64,000 nt of DNA, from assembly GCA_963691705.1 (NCBI GenBank), contig OY829544.1:1557501-1621500 (forward strand). Direction: 5' to 3'. Shown piece after piece: positions 53,141 to 63,558 of this stretch. Source of the stretch: Viola odorata. Lineage: Eukaryota; Streptophyta; Magnoliopsida; Malpighiales; Violaceae. A program made the translations under genes and the position numbers. Under the pieces are notes generated by a model. That model did no database searches and was not told the DNA's origin. It worked only from the letters and a program-made list of their open reading frames with translations. Positions within the stretch are counted from its first letter, which is position 1; every line of letters starts with the position of its first letter.

Positions 53141-53272
53141 GAAATTGAAGACAATCAATAACCCGAACCCCCCCCCCCCCCCCCTAACAATGCATCCATA
53201 CACTATGAAATTGAAGACAATCAATAATCCGAACTACCCCCACCTAACAATTCATCCAAATCATAAATGCCA
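53141..53272 (+). repeat. 66-bp imperfect tandem duplication with a C17 run
   Basis: A unit starting GAAATTGAAGACAATCAATA at 53141 recurs at 53207. In the first copy the CCCCC segment has grown to 17 C (53168-53184); the second copy keeps an interrupted tract (taccccca). It lies about 120 bases before the carboxylesterase start. Confidence 0.85.
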
Positions 53273-53391
53273 TCTAGATTCATAAATGTCACCCCTTTCC
53301 AGTTGCTGAAAAACTTAAAATTGGTGTCTATTTCAACAGCCTAAACAGTTAGTCCATACTGGTATCATCAATCATCATCCCTCTCCTTCGA

Positions 53392-54354
53392 ATGACAACA
53401 TTTTCAAGCATGGCGGAAATTGCAGTAGATCTAACTCCATTCCTTCGTTTGTTCAAAGATGGCTCCGTCCAGAGACTAATGGGCAATGAAACCATCCCTC
53501 CTTCATTAGACCCCAAAACCAACGTCGATTCCAAAGATGTTGTTTACTCACCAGAAAATAAACTATCTTGCAGACTCTACCTCCCTAAAAACACAAACCC
53601 AGATCAGAAACTCCCTCTCCTTTTGTATTTCCATGGCGGAGGATTCTGCATCGAATCCTCATCCTCTGTTTCCTACCATTCCTTTCTGAACACCTTAGTT
53701 GCAGAGGCAGATGTGATTGCGGTTTCTGTTGACTACCGCCTAGCCCCAGAAAACCCAATTCCTATCCCGTATGATGATTCCTGGGCTGCTCTCAAATGGG
53801 TTTCTTCCCATGTCAATGGAGATGGAGAAGAAGAGTGGCTAAACACTCATGCTGATTTTGGTAAGGTGTTTTTTGCAGGTGACAGTGCTGGTGCTAACAT
53901 TTCACACCACATGGCGATTAGGGTTGGTGATGAGAAATTGATTGGGGTAAATCTGGTAGGGATTGTTCTTGCGCATCCATATTTTTGGGGGAAAGACCCA
54001 ATTGGGAATGAGCCAAAAGAATTGGAGAAGAGGGCATTGGCATCTGGCTTGTGGAAATTGGCATATCCTGCAACAGATGGTGACGATGTTTTCATCAATC
54101 CGCTTGATGATCCGAAATTTGAGAGATTAGGGTGTGAGAAAGTTCTTGTTTGTGTTGCTGAGAAGGATGTTTTGAGAGAGAGGGGCTGGCATTATTGTGA
54201 CAAGTTGGGGAAGAAGAGTGGATGGGAAGGGAGAGTTGAGTTCTTTGAGACGAAAGAAGAGGGTCATGTTTTCCATTTGTTCAATCCGAATTCTGAAAAT
54301 GCAAAAGCTATGCTGCACAAAATTGCATCTTTCTTGAAACAACAGGATGCGTAA
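53392..54354 (+). CDS. carboxylesterase, plant GID1-like/HSL family (CXE)
   Basis: Intronless, 320 residues. It carries the family oxyanion loop HGGG at 81-84, the nucleophile elbow GDSAG with Ser165, catalytic Asp259 (AEKDVLRERG) and His292 (EGHVFHLF). Such enzymes hydrolyse esters of small plant metabolites or xenobiotics; some relatives act as dehydratases. The full triad marks it as a likely active hydrolase rather than a gibberellin receptor, where the His is lost. A second in-frame Met at 53410 (MAEIAVDLTPF) aligns with the usual N-terminus and may be the true start. It is the only intact member of a local family with four broken copies, in the same position as the Arabidopsis cluster At1g49640-At1g49660. 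Confidence 0.93.
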   Translation: MTTFSSMAEIAVDLTPFLRLFKDGSVQRLMGNETIPPSLDPKTNVDSKDVVYSPENKLSCRLYLPKNTNPDQKLPLLLYFHGGGFCIESSSSVSYHSFLNTLVAEADVIAVSVDYRLAPENPIPIPYDDSWAALKWVSSHVNGDGEEEWLNTHADFGKVFFAGDSAGANISHHMAIRVGDEKLIGVNLVGIVLAHPYFWGKDPIGNEPKELEKRALASGLWKLAYPATDGDDVFINPLDDPKFERLGCEKVLVCVAEKDVLRERGWHYCDKLGKKSGWEGRVEFFETKEEGHVFHLFNPNSENAKAMLHKIASFLKQQDA

Positions 54355-54774
54355 AAGAAATCAGAATGCTACATCTTGCAGTTGTAATCTTCTATTTTTT
54401 CTTTTCTTTTCGTTTTTTTAAAGGTTTCCGATGTCTGGTATGAATACCAATTGACTCCAGATCTTGAGCTCCATTAAGCATTAGGTATGTGCAAACTGAT
54501 AGAAATTTGGGGACCAATTTTTTTCCCTTCTTTTTCGGCTTTATAATTTTGTTTGACCCGCGGAACTAAAACCCAAGCTTTTGGATTGACCAAGGACGCG
54601 ATGGCATAAAAAACTGTAGGAGTACTTGCCTTGAACTAATTGTCAGCCGCCATTTCATAATCCCAGCAAGAATGCAAACAACACAGAAGTTATTTCCAAT
54701 GACAAGGACAAGATTTTCTTTGTAAGGAGAATGCAAATTTCAAATTCGTAAGCATAGTTTGTGTTCCAATAATA

Positions 54775-55019
54775 CTTCCTCTGTCCCTGATTGTTTGTCT
54801 TCCTCGCATCCCAATATTCAGTAGGGAACGCATATCGAGGAGGCCGGATGAGGCACTATTTGACCTCAAAAAAATTCGAATTTTTTTTTGAACGTCGTAC
54901 TTCCCAGAAAAAATTAGGGGCAAAATTGTCTCAAATAGTGAGTCTACTGGCCGTTTTAAGATACATGCCAAACAGTAAAAGCAAAAGCTAAAACGACATT
55001 CATTGAGGGACGGAGGGAG
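54775..55019. mobile_element. Stowaway-type MITE, 245 bp
   Basis: TA target duplications at 54773-54774 and 55020-55021. The right end read inward is CTCCCTCCGTCCCTCAATG, the Stowaway signature; the left end is CTTCCTCTGTCCCTGATTG. No coding capacity; this type is mobilised by Tc1/mariner transposases. Confidence 0.88.
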
Positions 55020-55021
55020 TA

Positions 55022-55639
55022 CTAAATAAGTCACCCCGACATCCCGAATTAACATCACATGTTGATAAATAAATGGGTGGCAGGTTTCATCAAATGGAAA
55101 ACATTGTCTTCTTCTTTAGCCTCCATAGCAGAGAGTGCTCTGTTCTTGGGACTGGTTTCTTTTATGAAGAAGATGGATTTGATATAAAAAGAAATGGGAT
55201 ATTATTAGTTATATAGCATCTTTTTTGGTAGTGAGGAGAGGAGGAGAGTAAGTGAGAGTTATTGTTTCAAACATTTGCTTACTTTCGTTCTTGATAGTAG
55301 TTCTGCTCACGTAAGTGATGATGGCAGAAAATCCAGAAATGCTCAACTCAGAGTCGGTGTCTAAGTCAGAGTCACGCTTTACCAATACAGATCTTACGAA
55401 CCTTTCTGGTTTCTTGCAAGAGATTATCTACTTCTTTAAATTCCTTTTAAAATGCGTCAGTATTTCTTGTCATTGTTATATCAATGGAGGGATTGTTGTA
55501 AAGTGCCCGGTTTACTTGATTATTATAATAATAATTGAATCGGACTATAATTGAGTCCTTATGTAATGCCCCACCCACTCCTCTTAAATGGTCATTTTCA
55601 GAAGAAAAAAAAAAAAATCAACACTTCTCTAGATCGTCT
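55022..55639. other. spacer between the Stowaway element and a carboxylesterase relic
   Basis: A 79-codon ORF at 55315-55554 starts MMMAENPEMLNSES but matches nothing I recognise. No repeat element recognised. Confidence 0.4.
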
Positions 55640-55975
55640 GCTGGCAGCTTCAGCTTAGGATCCTGCAACCCACCCTTTGATGTGCTCATGTACAGCTACA
55701 TCTCATCATCCTCCATCCCCAAAAAAACAGATGGATCATAATCATCCCAACGAATTTCACCCCGGGTGACCCCTCACGACTCCAAGTAGTTAGACATATT
55801 TGCTCCACACCACTATCCCCGCCCATGAAAAACCGGGTAAAATCCGCATGATTGTTCAACCAAGGCTCGAGCCCGTTACTGTCAGCATGACTCAACATGC
55901 ATTGAAGGCCGACCCATTCATTGTAGTAAGCACCGGGTATGGGCTTTGATAATACAAATATAGCACTTTCGACCT
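55640..55975 (-). pseudogene. carboxylesterase fragment, middle part
   Basis: Reverse translation gives SKPIPGAYYNEWVGLQCMLSH, then NGLEPWLNNHADFTRFFMGGDSG and SPGVKFVGMIMIHLFFWG, which align with the central part of plant carboxylesterases. The elbow GDSAGANI is damaged (GDSGVEQI) and the frame slips after FFWG. The oxyanion-loop region and the C-terminal His block are not found. Confidence 0.8.
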
Positions 55976-56503
55976 TTCATCATTAATGGAGGGTTTTCGA
56001 TATATGTGTAGGTTCCGGTATCTGACCACACTCGATAACCACTATGTGACCTTTCAACGCCGCTCGGATCGTCATTGCTTTCTTAGAGTCCACCTGGACC
56101 CTTCCTTGAACATTACTAGTCCAGCCGAAACGCAAACACTCCCTCATCCCTAGCAAGGAAAGCAAGCCCCACCCCAGATTGCCCAATTGCTACATCATTA
56201 TTAACCTTTAGGCTCGGGACTAGTGGGCTCGAAGCCCGCCGGAGCTTTTCTGTACTTTGTCAGAAGCTTAACCCTTCTAACTAGGACATTCTAGGGAGAT
56301 TATTCCAGATGTTTCTTCGAAATTCATAACGACCACATCAATGAAATAAATTGTTGATATTCCCCCTTTGTCCATCAGTGAGCTAACTCAGACCAACCAT
56401 TACTTAAATGCCTGCCCACACCCCCAAAAAATTTATCACAAAAGATCACGCCAGTGCAAACTTGGGCGGCGAATGGGCAAGACAACCAACATGTGAACAA
56501 CAA
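55976..56503. other. spacer before the inverted element pair
   Basis: A 67-codon reverse ORF (55983-56186) continues directly upstream of the carboxylesterase relic but is not clearly carboxylesterase-like. Otherwise no recognised feature. Confidence 0.4.
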
Positions 56504-56506
56504 TTA

Positions 56507-58481
56507 GGCCCCGTTTACTTGCAGTATATGTTCAATTTGAAAATTTGCTGTTTTTCTGAATTTCGAGAACTTTATTTTCATTCTGAAAACTAGAAAACGT
56601 GTTTACTTCGCACGATTTTCCTGATCGGAAAAACTGGAAAACCTGTTTACTTCGCACGCTGGTTTTATTTTCCTGATTTGAAAAACTGAAAAACGCGTTT
56701 ACTGTGCACTAATTTCCAAATTTTTGAAAAATAAAAAATAATTGCTTATTATTCATGTTTCTACCTGAAAATAAAATACATATAAAATAGTCTTATTGTT
56801 CATTGCTTAAATATTAAAAAAAATGACATTAAAAACATACTCCATTTGGCCCGTTAATTCCTCATACTCTAGCCATTATTATGATGAGCCCATAATTGAT
56901 TTGCAATATCTTCTCTAACAGCATTCATTTGTTGTAAACGGGACATATTCACTTGAATACCTTCTTGCAGCTCGCCATCTTCGTCCCCATCACAGTTCTC
57001 TAGACCATCCATACCATATTCTGTGAATAATCGATCAGGACTGAAATTGGGCTCAAAATAGCCCAGCATCATAATTAAAATTAAATCTGACTTTTTGATA
57101 AATTTACTATTTTTTTATTTAATGTGTTTTCTATTAGTGCATAACGTTGAGGTGTTAAAAAAAGAAAATAATTAAATAGATTAATGTTAGTTTTTATTTT
57201 TGCGTTGTTTAGTAATTAATTATAAAAATGAATTAATTAAATTGTCAATTATGTTTGAGTAAAAGAAATTATTTTTAAAGGAAAAAGAGGGCAGATGGGC
57301 TTGCCCAAGCCAAGGCCCATCTGCAAAGCCAAAGAAAGGGACGAGCTTGGCCCGTCACCTTTCATTCTTCTTCTTCCTTGCGCCGGAGCCACCGACCGGT
57401 GACCAAGGTCCGGTCAATTTCGGTCTATCAAAATTTCGAGAAGACCAAAATATTCGTAAAATTAATGTCGATCCACCCGTTCGAACCAAAAATCCGATTA
57501 CTCAACACACAGGATTTAATTTCAAAAATACGTTAATTTGAAAAATTAATTCAAAACATGAAATTGGAGCAAACCATTAATCAATTTACGAAATTGAAAG
57601 CATGTAATTAATCTAGAGATTAAAGACTAAATATTTCACAACAGATTCATCATCAATTTGTTCTAAAATGCAAGCAATTGAATTAAGTAGAAAATATAGA
57701 AAACTCTAATTTACCATTGTGCCATTATAATTAATTTGGTACGAGTTACTGTTCACCTTCTTCCTCCTCCCTCCGTTCATCTTCTTCCTCCTCTTCTTCT
57801 TCTTCTTCTTCCTCCTCCTCCTCCTCCTCCTCCTCCCCCTCCTCTTGTTCAACTTGTTCGACTTGTTCGACTTTTGGTTGCAGAAGCTCCTCTGGCTGAT
57901 TTTGTTCTTCTTGCTCGGCATGTTCCACTTTAGGTGCCACAGGCTGATTTTATGGCTGAGCTTGTCTCTTAGCGGCTGAGCTTGCTTCGGTGACGTTGGT
58001 ATTGTTCTTTCGCGATGGCAGCGCAGCAGCTCGAAGATGGTGCAGCTTGGTGTGGCGCGGCTGGTCGGGGCTGTTTGGGTGCGGCTGAGGTGGGGCGCTG
58101 ACGTGGTGGCGACTGGAGGAAGAGGGTAGCGCAGCGACGTGGTGGTGACAGGAGGAAGAGGGTAGCGCAGCGACGAAGGAGGACAGTGCAGCAACGTGAA
58201 GAAGGTTGCAGGGGTATTTCCGTGATTTTGAAAAATTCATTAATGCTTCAGTTTGAAAACCGCGTGTATTCAATCTGAAGCAGCCAAGGCAAAAAAAGTT
58301 AGAAAAATAGAGAACAACTTTTTTGTTGTTTTCAAAATTTGTTCATCGTTTTTCAAACAGAGTATTTTCGTTTTCATTTAGAAAATGAAAACAACGCCAA
58401 GTAAACACGTTTTCTGAAAATTCTCCCAGTTTTCAAAAAACTGGAGAATTTTCGGGAGAATCCTGCGAAGTAAACGGGGCC
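56507..58481 (-). mobile_element. PIF/Harbinger-like element, copy 1 (1975 bp)
   Basis: Terminal inverted repeats GGCCCCGTTTACTT at both ends and a 3-bp target duplication TTA (56504-56506, 58482-58484). Inside, on the minus strand, are remnants of coding sequence. One 67-residue ORF (56869-57072) ends RLQQMNAVREDIANQLW..., which resembles the tail of plant Harbinger-type (HARBI1-like) transposases. Another (57746-57940) is a Glu-rich run encoded by a GAG/GAA microsatellite. No complete nuclease or Myb-like ORF remains, so it is non-autonomous. Several copies of a GTTTACTTCGCACG-like subterminal motif lie near its left end (56600-56710). The element is nearly identical to copy 2 in the opposite orientation. 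Confidence 0.82.
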
Positions 58482-58555
58482 TTAGTTTCTAATTTGAGTT
58501 TTCCTTTTTTTTTGGAAAAGTACGACCTGTTATCTTAGTGCTTGGGAAAATATGA

Positions 58556-60524
58556 GGCCCCGTTTACTTCGCAGGATTCTCCCGAAAATTCTCCAGTTTT
58601 TTGAAAACTGGGAGAATTTTCAGAAAACGTGTTTACTTGGCGTTGTGTTCATTTTCTAAATGAAAACGAAAATACTCTGTTTGAAAAACGATGAACAAAT
58701 TTTGAAAACAACAAAAAAGTTGTTCTCTATTTTTCTAACTTTTTTTGCCTTGGCTGCTTCAGATTGAATACACGCGGTTTTCAAACTGAAGCATTAATGA
58801 ATTTTTCAAAATCACAGAAATACCCCTGCAACCTTCTTCACGTTGCTGCACTGTCCTCCTTCGTCGCTGCGCTACCCTCTTCCTCCTGTCACCACCACGT
58901 CGCTGCGCTACCCTCTTCCTCCAGTCGCCACCACGTCAGCGCTCCACCTCAGCCGCACCCAAACAGCCCCGACCAGCCGCGCCACACCAAGCTGCACCAT
59001 CTTCGAGCTGCTGCGCTGCCATCGCGAAAGAACAATACCAACGTCACCGAAGCAAGCTCAGCCGCTAAGAGACAAGCTCAGCCATAAAATCAGCCTGTGG
59101 CACCTAAAGTGGAACATGCCGAGCAAGAAGAACAAAATCAGCCAGAGGAGCTTCTGCAACCAAAAGTCGAACAAGTCGAACAAGTTGAACAAGAGGAGGG
59201 GGAGGAGGAGGAGGAGGAGGAGGAAGAAGAAGAAGAAGAGGAGGAAGAAGATGAACGGAGGGAGGAGGAAGAAGGTGAACAGTAACTTGTACCAAATTAA
59301 TTATAATGGCACAATGGTAAATTAGAGTTTTCTATATTTTCTACTTAATTCAATTGCTTGCATTTTAGAACAAATTGATAATGAATCTATTGTGAAATAT
59401 TTAGTCTTTAATCTCTAGATTAATTACATGCTTTCAATTTCGTAAATTGATTAATGGTTTGCTCCAATTTCATGTTTTGAATTAATTTGTCAAATTAACG
59501 TATTTTTGAAATTAAATCCTGTGTGTTGAGTAATCGGATTTTTGGTTCGAACGGGTGGATCGACATTAATTTTACGAATATTTTGGTCTTCTCGAAATTT
59601 TGATAGACCGAAATTGACCGGACCTTGGTCACCGGTCGGTGGCTCCGGCGCAAGGAAGAAGAAGAATGAAAGGTGACGGGCCAAGCCCGTCCCTTTCTTT
59701 GGCTTTGCAGATGGGCCTTGGCTTGGGCAAGCCCATCTGCCCTCTTTTTCCTTTAAAAATAATTTCTTTTACTCAAACATAATTGACAATTTAATTAATT
59801 CATTTTTATAATTAATTACTAAACAACGCAAAAATAAAAACTAACATTAATCTATTTAATTATTTTCTTTTTTTAACACCTCAACGTTATGCACTAATAG
59901 AAAACACATTAAATAAAAAAATAGTAAATTTATCAAAAAGTCAGATTTAATTTTAATTATGATGCTGGGCTATTTTGAGCCCAATTTCAGTCCCGATCGA
60001 TTATTCACAGAATATGGTATGGATGGTCTAGAGAACTGTGATGGGGACGAAGATGGCGAGCTGCAAGAAGGTATTCAAGTGAATATGTCCCGTTTACAAC
60101 AAATGAATGCTGTTAGAGAAGATATTGCAAATCAATTATGGGCTCATCATAATAATGGCTAGAGTATGAGGAATTAACGGGCCAAATGGAGTATGTTTTT
60201 AATGTCATTTTTTTTAATATTTAAGCAATGAACAATAAGACTATTTTATATGTATTTTATTTTCAGGTAGAAACATGAATAATAAGCAATTATTTTTTAT
60301 TTTTCAAAAATTTGGAAATTAGTGCACAGTAAACGCGTTTTTCAGTTTTTCAAATCAGGAAAATAAAACCAGCGTGCGAAGTAAACAGGTTTTCCAGTTT
60401 TTCCGATCAGGAAAATCGTGCGAAGTAAACACGTTTTCTAGTTTTCAGAATGAAAATAAAGTTCTCGAAATTCAGAAAAATAACAAATTTTCAAATTGAA
60501 CATATACTGCAAGTAAACGGGGCC
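58556..60524 (+). mobile_element. PIF/Harbinger-like element, copy 2 (1969 bp)
   Basis: Inverted near-copy of 56507-58481. Same GGCCCCGTTTACTT ends, but a different target duplication, TGA (58553-58555, 60525-60527). The plus strand carries the same ORFs: a 107-codon ORF at 58764, the Glu-rich run at 59097-59285, and the transposase-tail-like ORF at 59959-60162, identical in translation to the one in copy 1. The main differences I can see are a shorter GAG/GAA run and a few substitutions (for example cgttgtgttc against cgttgttttc read on the same strand). Confidence 0.82.
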
Positions 60525-60739
60525 TGAGTTTTTTTCCATAAAATAATTATGTATTTAGAATTTTAGTAGTAGTGAAGGAACTGCTTTTTGGATAGTTATG
60601 GGCCTTACGACCCGACCCATTCAGGTTTCTGTTGACTGAAAGAAAATCGGAAATTCGCTATTGGCTCAAGTGGTATGACATCATTGTGATCCGGCCCGTT
60701 AAGGTTTCTATTCCTTAAAGAGGAAAGGTTAAAAAAAGG

Positions 60740-60813
60740 TGGCTCATGCAGGTTTCGAACCTGCGACCTTCGCGTTATTAGCACGACGCTCTAACCAACT
60801 GAGCTAATAGGCC
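60740..60813 (-). tRNA. tRNA-Ile (anticodon AAU)
   Basis: The reverse strand folds as a 74-nt nuclear tRNA without intron: GGCCTAT acceptor 5' strand, A-box TAGCTCAGTTGG, anticodon loop CTAATAA with anticodon AAT, T-arm GCAGG/TTCGAAA/CCTGC with B-box GGTTCGAA, discriminator A. The gene does not encode CCA, as expected. The 3' acceptor strand reads ATGAGCC, giving a C4-A69 mismatch; the usual plant sequence, as I recall, has G there. Short T-rich and A-rich flanks follow. Confidence 0.92.
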
Positions 60814-60856
60814 ATGTTGATATCTTTTCATGGAATAATAACTAAAATAGTAATAA

Positions 60857-61198
60857 CTAATTTTGTGAGGTTGTTCCACTCTTTGGAGCCCAAACCCAGA
60901 CAACCCGCTTAACCGGCTCCTCTCCGGTATTGCAACCGTTAATCTCATCTACATCTCTGATGCAACCATTCACAATGATACCTGCCCACCCCATATTTTG
61001 AGCCAATTGTCCCAAATGCCCTCCCACCAAAGCACATCTCATCATGCTCGCCCACGATCAACGACGAGCACTCTTCCTTCACCTCTACTTTCTATAAGAT
61101 CCCTAACCAAAACATTATCCTCAAACGCCTTCAGAGTCACCACTGGCCAAACGTGCTGCATTCGAGTCACAAGCTTCAGCTGTTGCTATAGCAGCCAT
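60857..61198 (-). pseudogene. RraA-like (HMG/CHA aldolase-type) gene, broken
   Basis: Reverse translation begins [15 protein letters not shown], then in another frame [16 protein letters not shown] and [11 protein letters not shown], then [23 protein letters not shown], which are the conserved blocks of plant RraA-like proteins (putative 4-hydroxy-4-methyl-2-oxoglutarate aldolases). About 30 residues between the start block and VVTLKAFED are deleted, and at least two frame changes follow. The C-terminal part after INGC does not match the family. Confidence 0.82.
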
Positions 61199-61936
61199 GG
61201 TTTTCCCTGCAGATACAAACTCAAATGTGTTACCAAGCTGCAAGTGTGGAAATAAGCTCATGAAAAAGATTGCCATGACTTCCAAAATTACTAGTTTGCT
61301 TTATTCAGATACAGAGAAAGGGGAAGATCCCCAGTCAAATTCTTGCAAGAATTGATTTTCAATAAACTGAGAATTCCCGTCATCAAATATGAACATTGAT
61401 CCAAATTTCAACACCCATGTCAAAATAAACCTCAACTTAACCCTAGAAACTACAGAAGTCAAAATCACTTCTATTGTGAGCACAGATACAATAACCCTAG
61501 AAAATTAGAAACAACAAGCGAGAATGAAGAGGGAAGGGGAATTCACTTCTATTGAGAGCACAGATACAATCCATTTTCACACCCGACCAGACCCACCAAG
61601 GAAATTGTGCGAATAAATTAATAAATAATGTGCGAAATGGAAGATGCAAACCAGAGCTTATCGGAAGCGGCGAAACTGGCAATAAGGGAAGCAAAGCACA
61701 CTTATTTGCACCGACGATGATGACATCATCCTAACTTGTGGCAGCAAACTTCTCCACATCTCCAAACTTCTGAGTGCCACCATCCTCATCTCATTCTCAC
61801 TCACTCATTTAGAAGATACATAAGGTGTTAACAGTTTGAGGTGAGAGAAAGGGAGGAAAAGAAAGAGAGAAAACTAACTGAATTCTGTTATTAAATTAAA
61901 AAATTCCATTTATTGTTTCTTCAAAGCAGGAGGATT
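61199..61936. other. spacer and 3' region of the prolamin-like gene
   Basis: No gene recognised. Small ORFs on both strands are unsupported. A short duplicated motif (attcacttctattg/aatcacttctattg) occurs at about 61463 and 61540. Confidence 0.45.
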
Positions 61937-62392
61937 TCAATCAGAAGAAGGAGAAGCAACAGGTGATGCAGATGAAGAACATCTTTTCCAGACTCTGTCA
62001 TTCCTTTCCCAAGCCAGGGCTTCATGTTTCTTGTTCTGGGGGATCAGGAGTATGTTCCTGAGCAATCCATCTGTGCATTTCTTTCCTACTTCATTCAGGA
62101 TTCCGCAGCACTCATCGCTGATGAATCTCTTGTCAAAAATGCCGTAAAAGATCTCTGGACCGCACTTTTCGCCTAATTGGTCGGCGCAGTTCTCCAAATA
62201 GCTGTAATAACCTGGATATGGCTCCGGTGGCATAGCTGGCTCAGGTTGGTTGTATTCAGGTGCATATGTTACATGTCCCATTGGTGGCAGAGTTGGACTA
62301 TAACTTATTTCTTCAGAAATAACTCTGCTCAGCACCGGAGAAACTATGACGAAAAAGGAGACCAAAAGGGGAAGAATGAAAGATTTTGCCAT
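61937..62392 (-). CDS. secreted prolamin-like, six-cysteine protein (ECA1/DD11-type)
   Basis: Intronless, 151 residues. A hydrophobic N-terminus of about 22 residues (SFILPLLVSFFVIVSPVLS) is a signal peptide. A proline/tyrosine-rich spacer (31-64) follows, then the prolamin-like domain with cysteines at 69, 77, 95, 96, 106 and 138, spacing C-x7-C-x17-CC-x9-C-x31-C. This is the pattern of the plant ECA1-gametogenesis-related/DOWN-REGULATED IN DIF1 11 family, small secreted proteins often made in female gametophytes. Relatives include the EC1 sperm-activating peptides, but I do not see the EC1 signature boxes, so a direct fertilisation role is inference. Confidence 0.85.
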   Translation of the reverse strand: MAKSFILPLLVSFFVIVSPVLSRVISEEISYSPTLPPMGHVTYAPEYNQPEPAMPPEPYPGYYSYLENCADQLGEKCGPEIFYGIFDKRFISDECCGILNEVGKKCTDGLLRNILLIPQNKKHEALAWERNDRVWKRCSSSASPVASPSSD

Positions 62393-62828
62393 TGTTAGAG
62401 GAGCCTAGAAGATAAGAAAACTTTGAATTTTGAGAGTTAATTCAATTTTGGAATGATGATTGAGAGCTTGAGTGATGTTACTTTGTACTAGTAGAGTGAA
62501 GCAGAAGCTGCAGAACTGAAACGTGTCTGTTTTCTAACCTGTTATGTAATTAATTGAACTTTTTATGATTTCAGTTCAGAAAATGTATGGTTTTTATTAA
62601 TTGATTTAACAAAAACCATAAAAGAGATAGTAAATGCCATTACTTGATAACTTATTTCATACCATTTCTTCAATTTCAAGGCAAGAAATTTACCGTCTCT
62701 GATGCATAAAAAACAGGTTATCTTATTATATTGTAGACTCGAACATGAATTTGTGCTCATATTTTGCCACCAATGACAACCAGTGAGCTACATGCGTGCT
62801 CAGATCATCCTCCTATCTTGAATCTTGA
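62393..62828. other. promoter region of the prolamin-like gene
   Basis: Short leader then AT-rich spacer. No other feature recognised. Confidence 0.45.
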
Positions 62829-63030
62829 TTGATGAAATGAAGAGATTTGAGAAGAGATTTGATTCTGGTGAAAATATGACATCTTTGGATTTGACTTGGG
62901 TTTTTGGGTCTAGAGATGGAGGAACGATCTCTGTGCCTTTGGGTCTTTTGACATGTCCATCTTTGTAGATTATGAGGAAAGGTGAGTAGTCGTAAGCAAT
63001 CTGATCGGATGGTTGCAAGGTAGAATCCAT
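62829..63030 (-). pseudogene. carboxylesterase N-terminal fragment
   Basis: From the ATG at 63030 the reverse strand encodes MDSTLQPSDQIAYDYSPF, KDGHVKRPKGTEIVPPSLDP and KSKDVIFSPESNLFSNLF, aligning with the first about 65 residues of the intact carboxylesterase. The frame then breaks and the oxyanion loop, serine elbow and C-terminus are absent. Confidence 0.85.
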
Positions 63031-63558
63031 GGAGGAGCGGATTGGAAATTTGGGTCTGGCAAAAGAGTGGGTGATGGATGGGAAAATGGTGGGATGAGGA
63101 GAGGGGAAGGGGGTAAGGAGACGCATGTGTGACTCCTAGTTGCTCTTTCTGGGTCAGATTTTTCCTGATGACAAAGATGCAAAACTGTGGAATTCTTTAT
63201 GATTTTATAGTCCAGTAGAATCAAGTAAGTTGAATTTTACTACTTTCAATTCTTGGTTGAAAGATTTGGAGTGAACATTAGAAGAAACAAATTCCAATAA
63301 TTAGAAATTGGGGAGTTTATTATAGGCTGCAAAATTCCAATTTGGCAGAAAGAAAAGGACTGAGGTTTATGGTCTTTAATCTTTATGATTTGTGTCATTT
63401 TGTTTGAATAACTCATGGTTTTGAAAGTCACGTTATTGAATGATCAAAGCCAAAATGATTGCTCCCAAGAAGAAAGGAAGATCAAAGCTTCATTAAAATC
63501 ACAACAGCATAACATTCATTCACCCCCTCTCCCTACTTTCAGCAGAAACAAAGCTCTT

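Noticed and set aside
55983..56186. 67-codon reverse ORF ending EPTHISKTLH
   Set aside because: Adjacent to the carboxylesterase relic, but its residues do not match that family; not supported as a gene.
57736..57933. Proline/leucine-rich ORF with a P run
   Set aside because: Antisense of a GAG/GAA microsatellite in the Harbinger-like element; not a gene.
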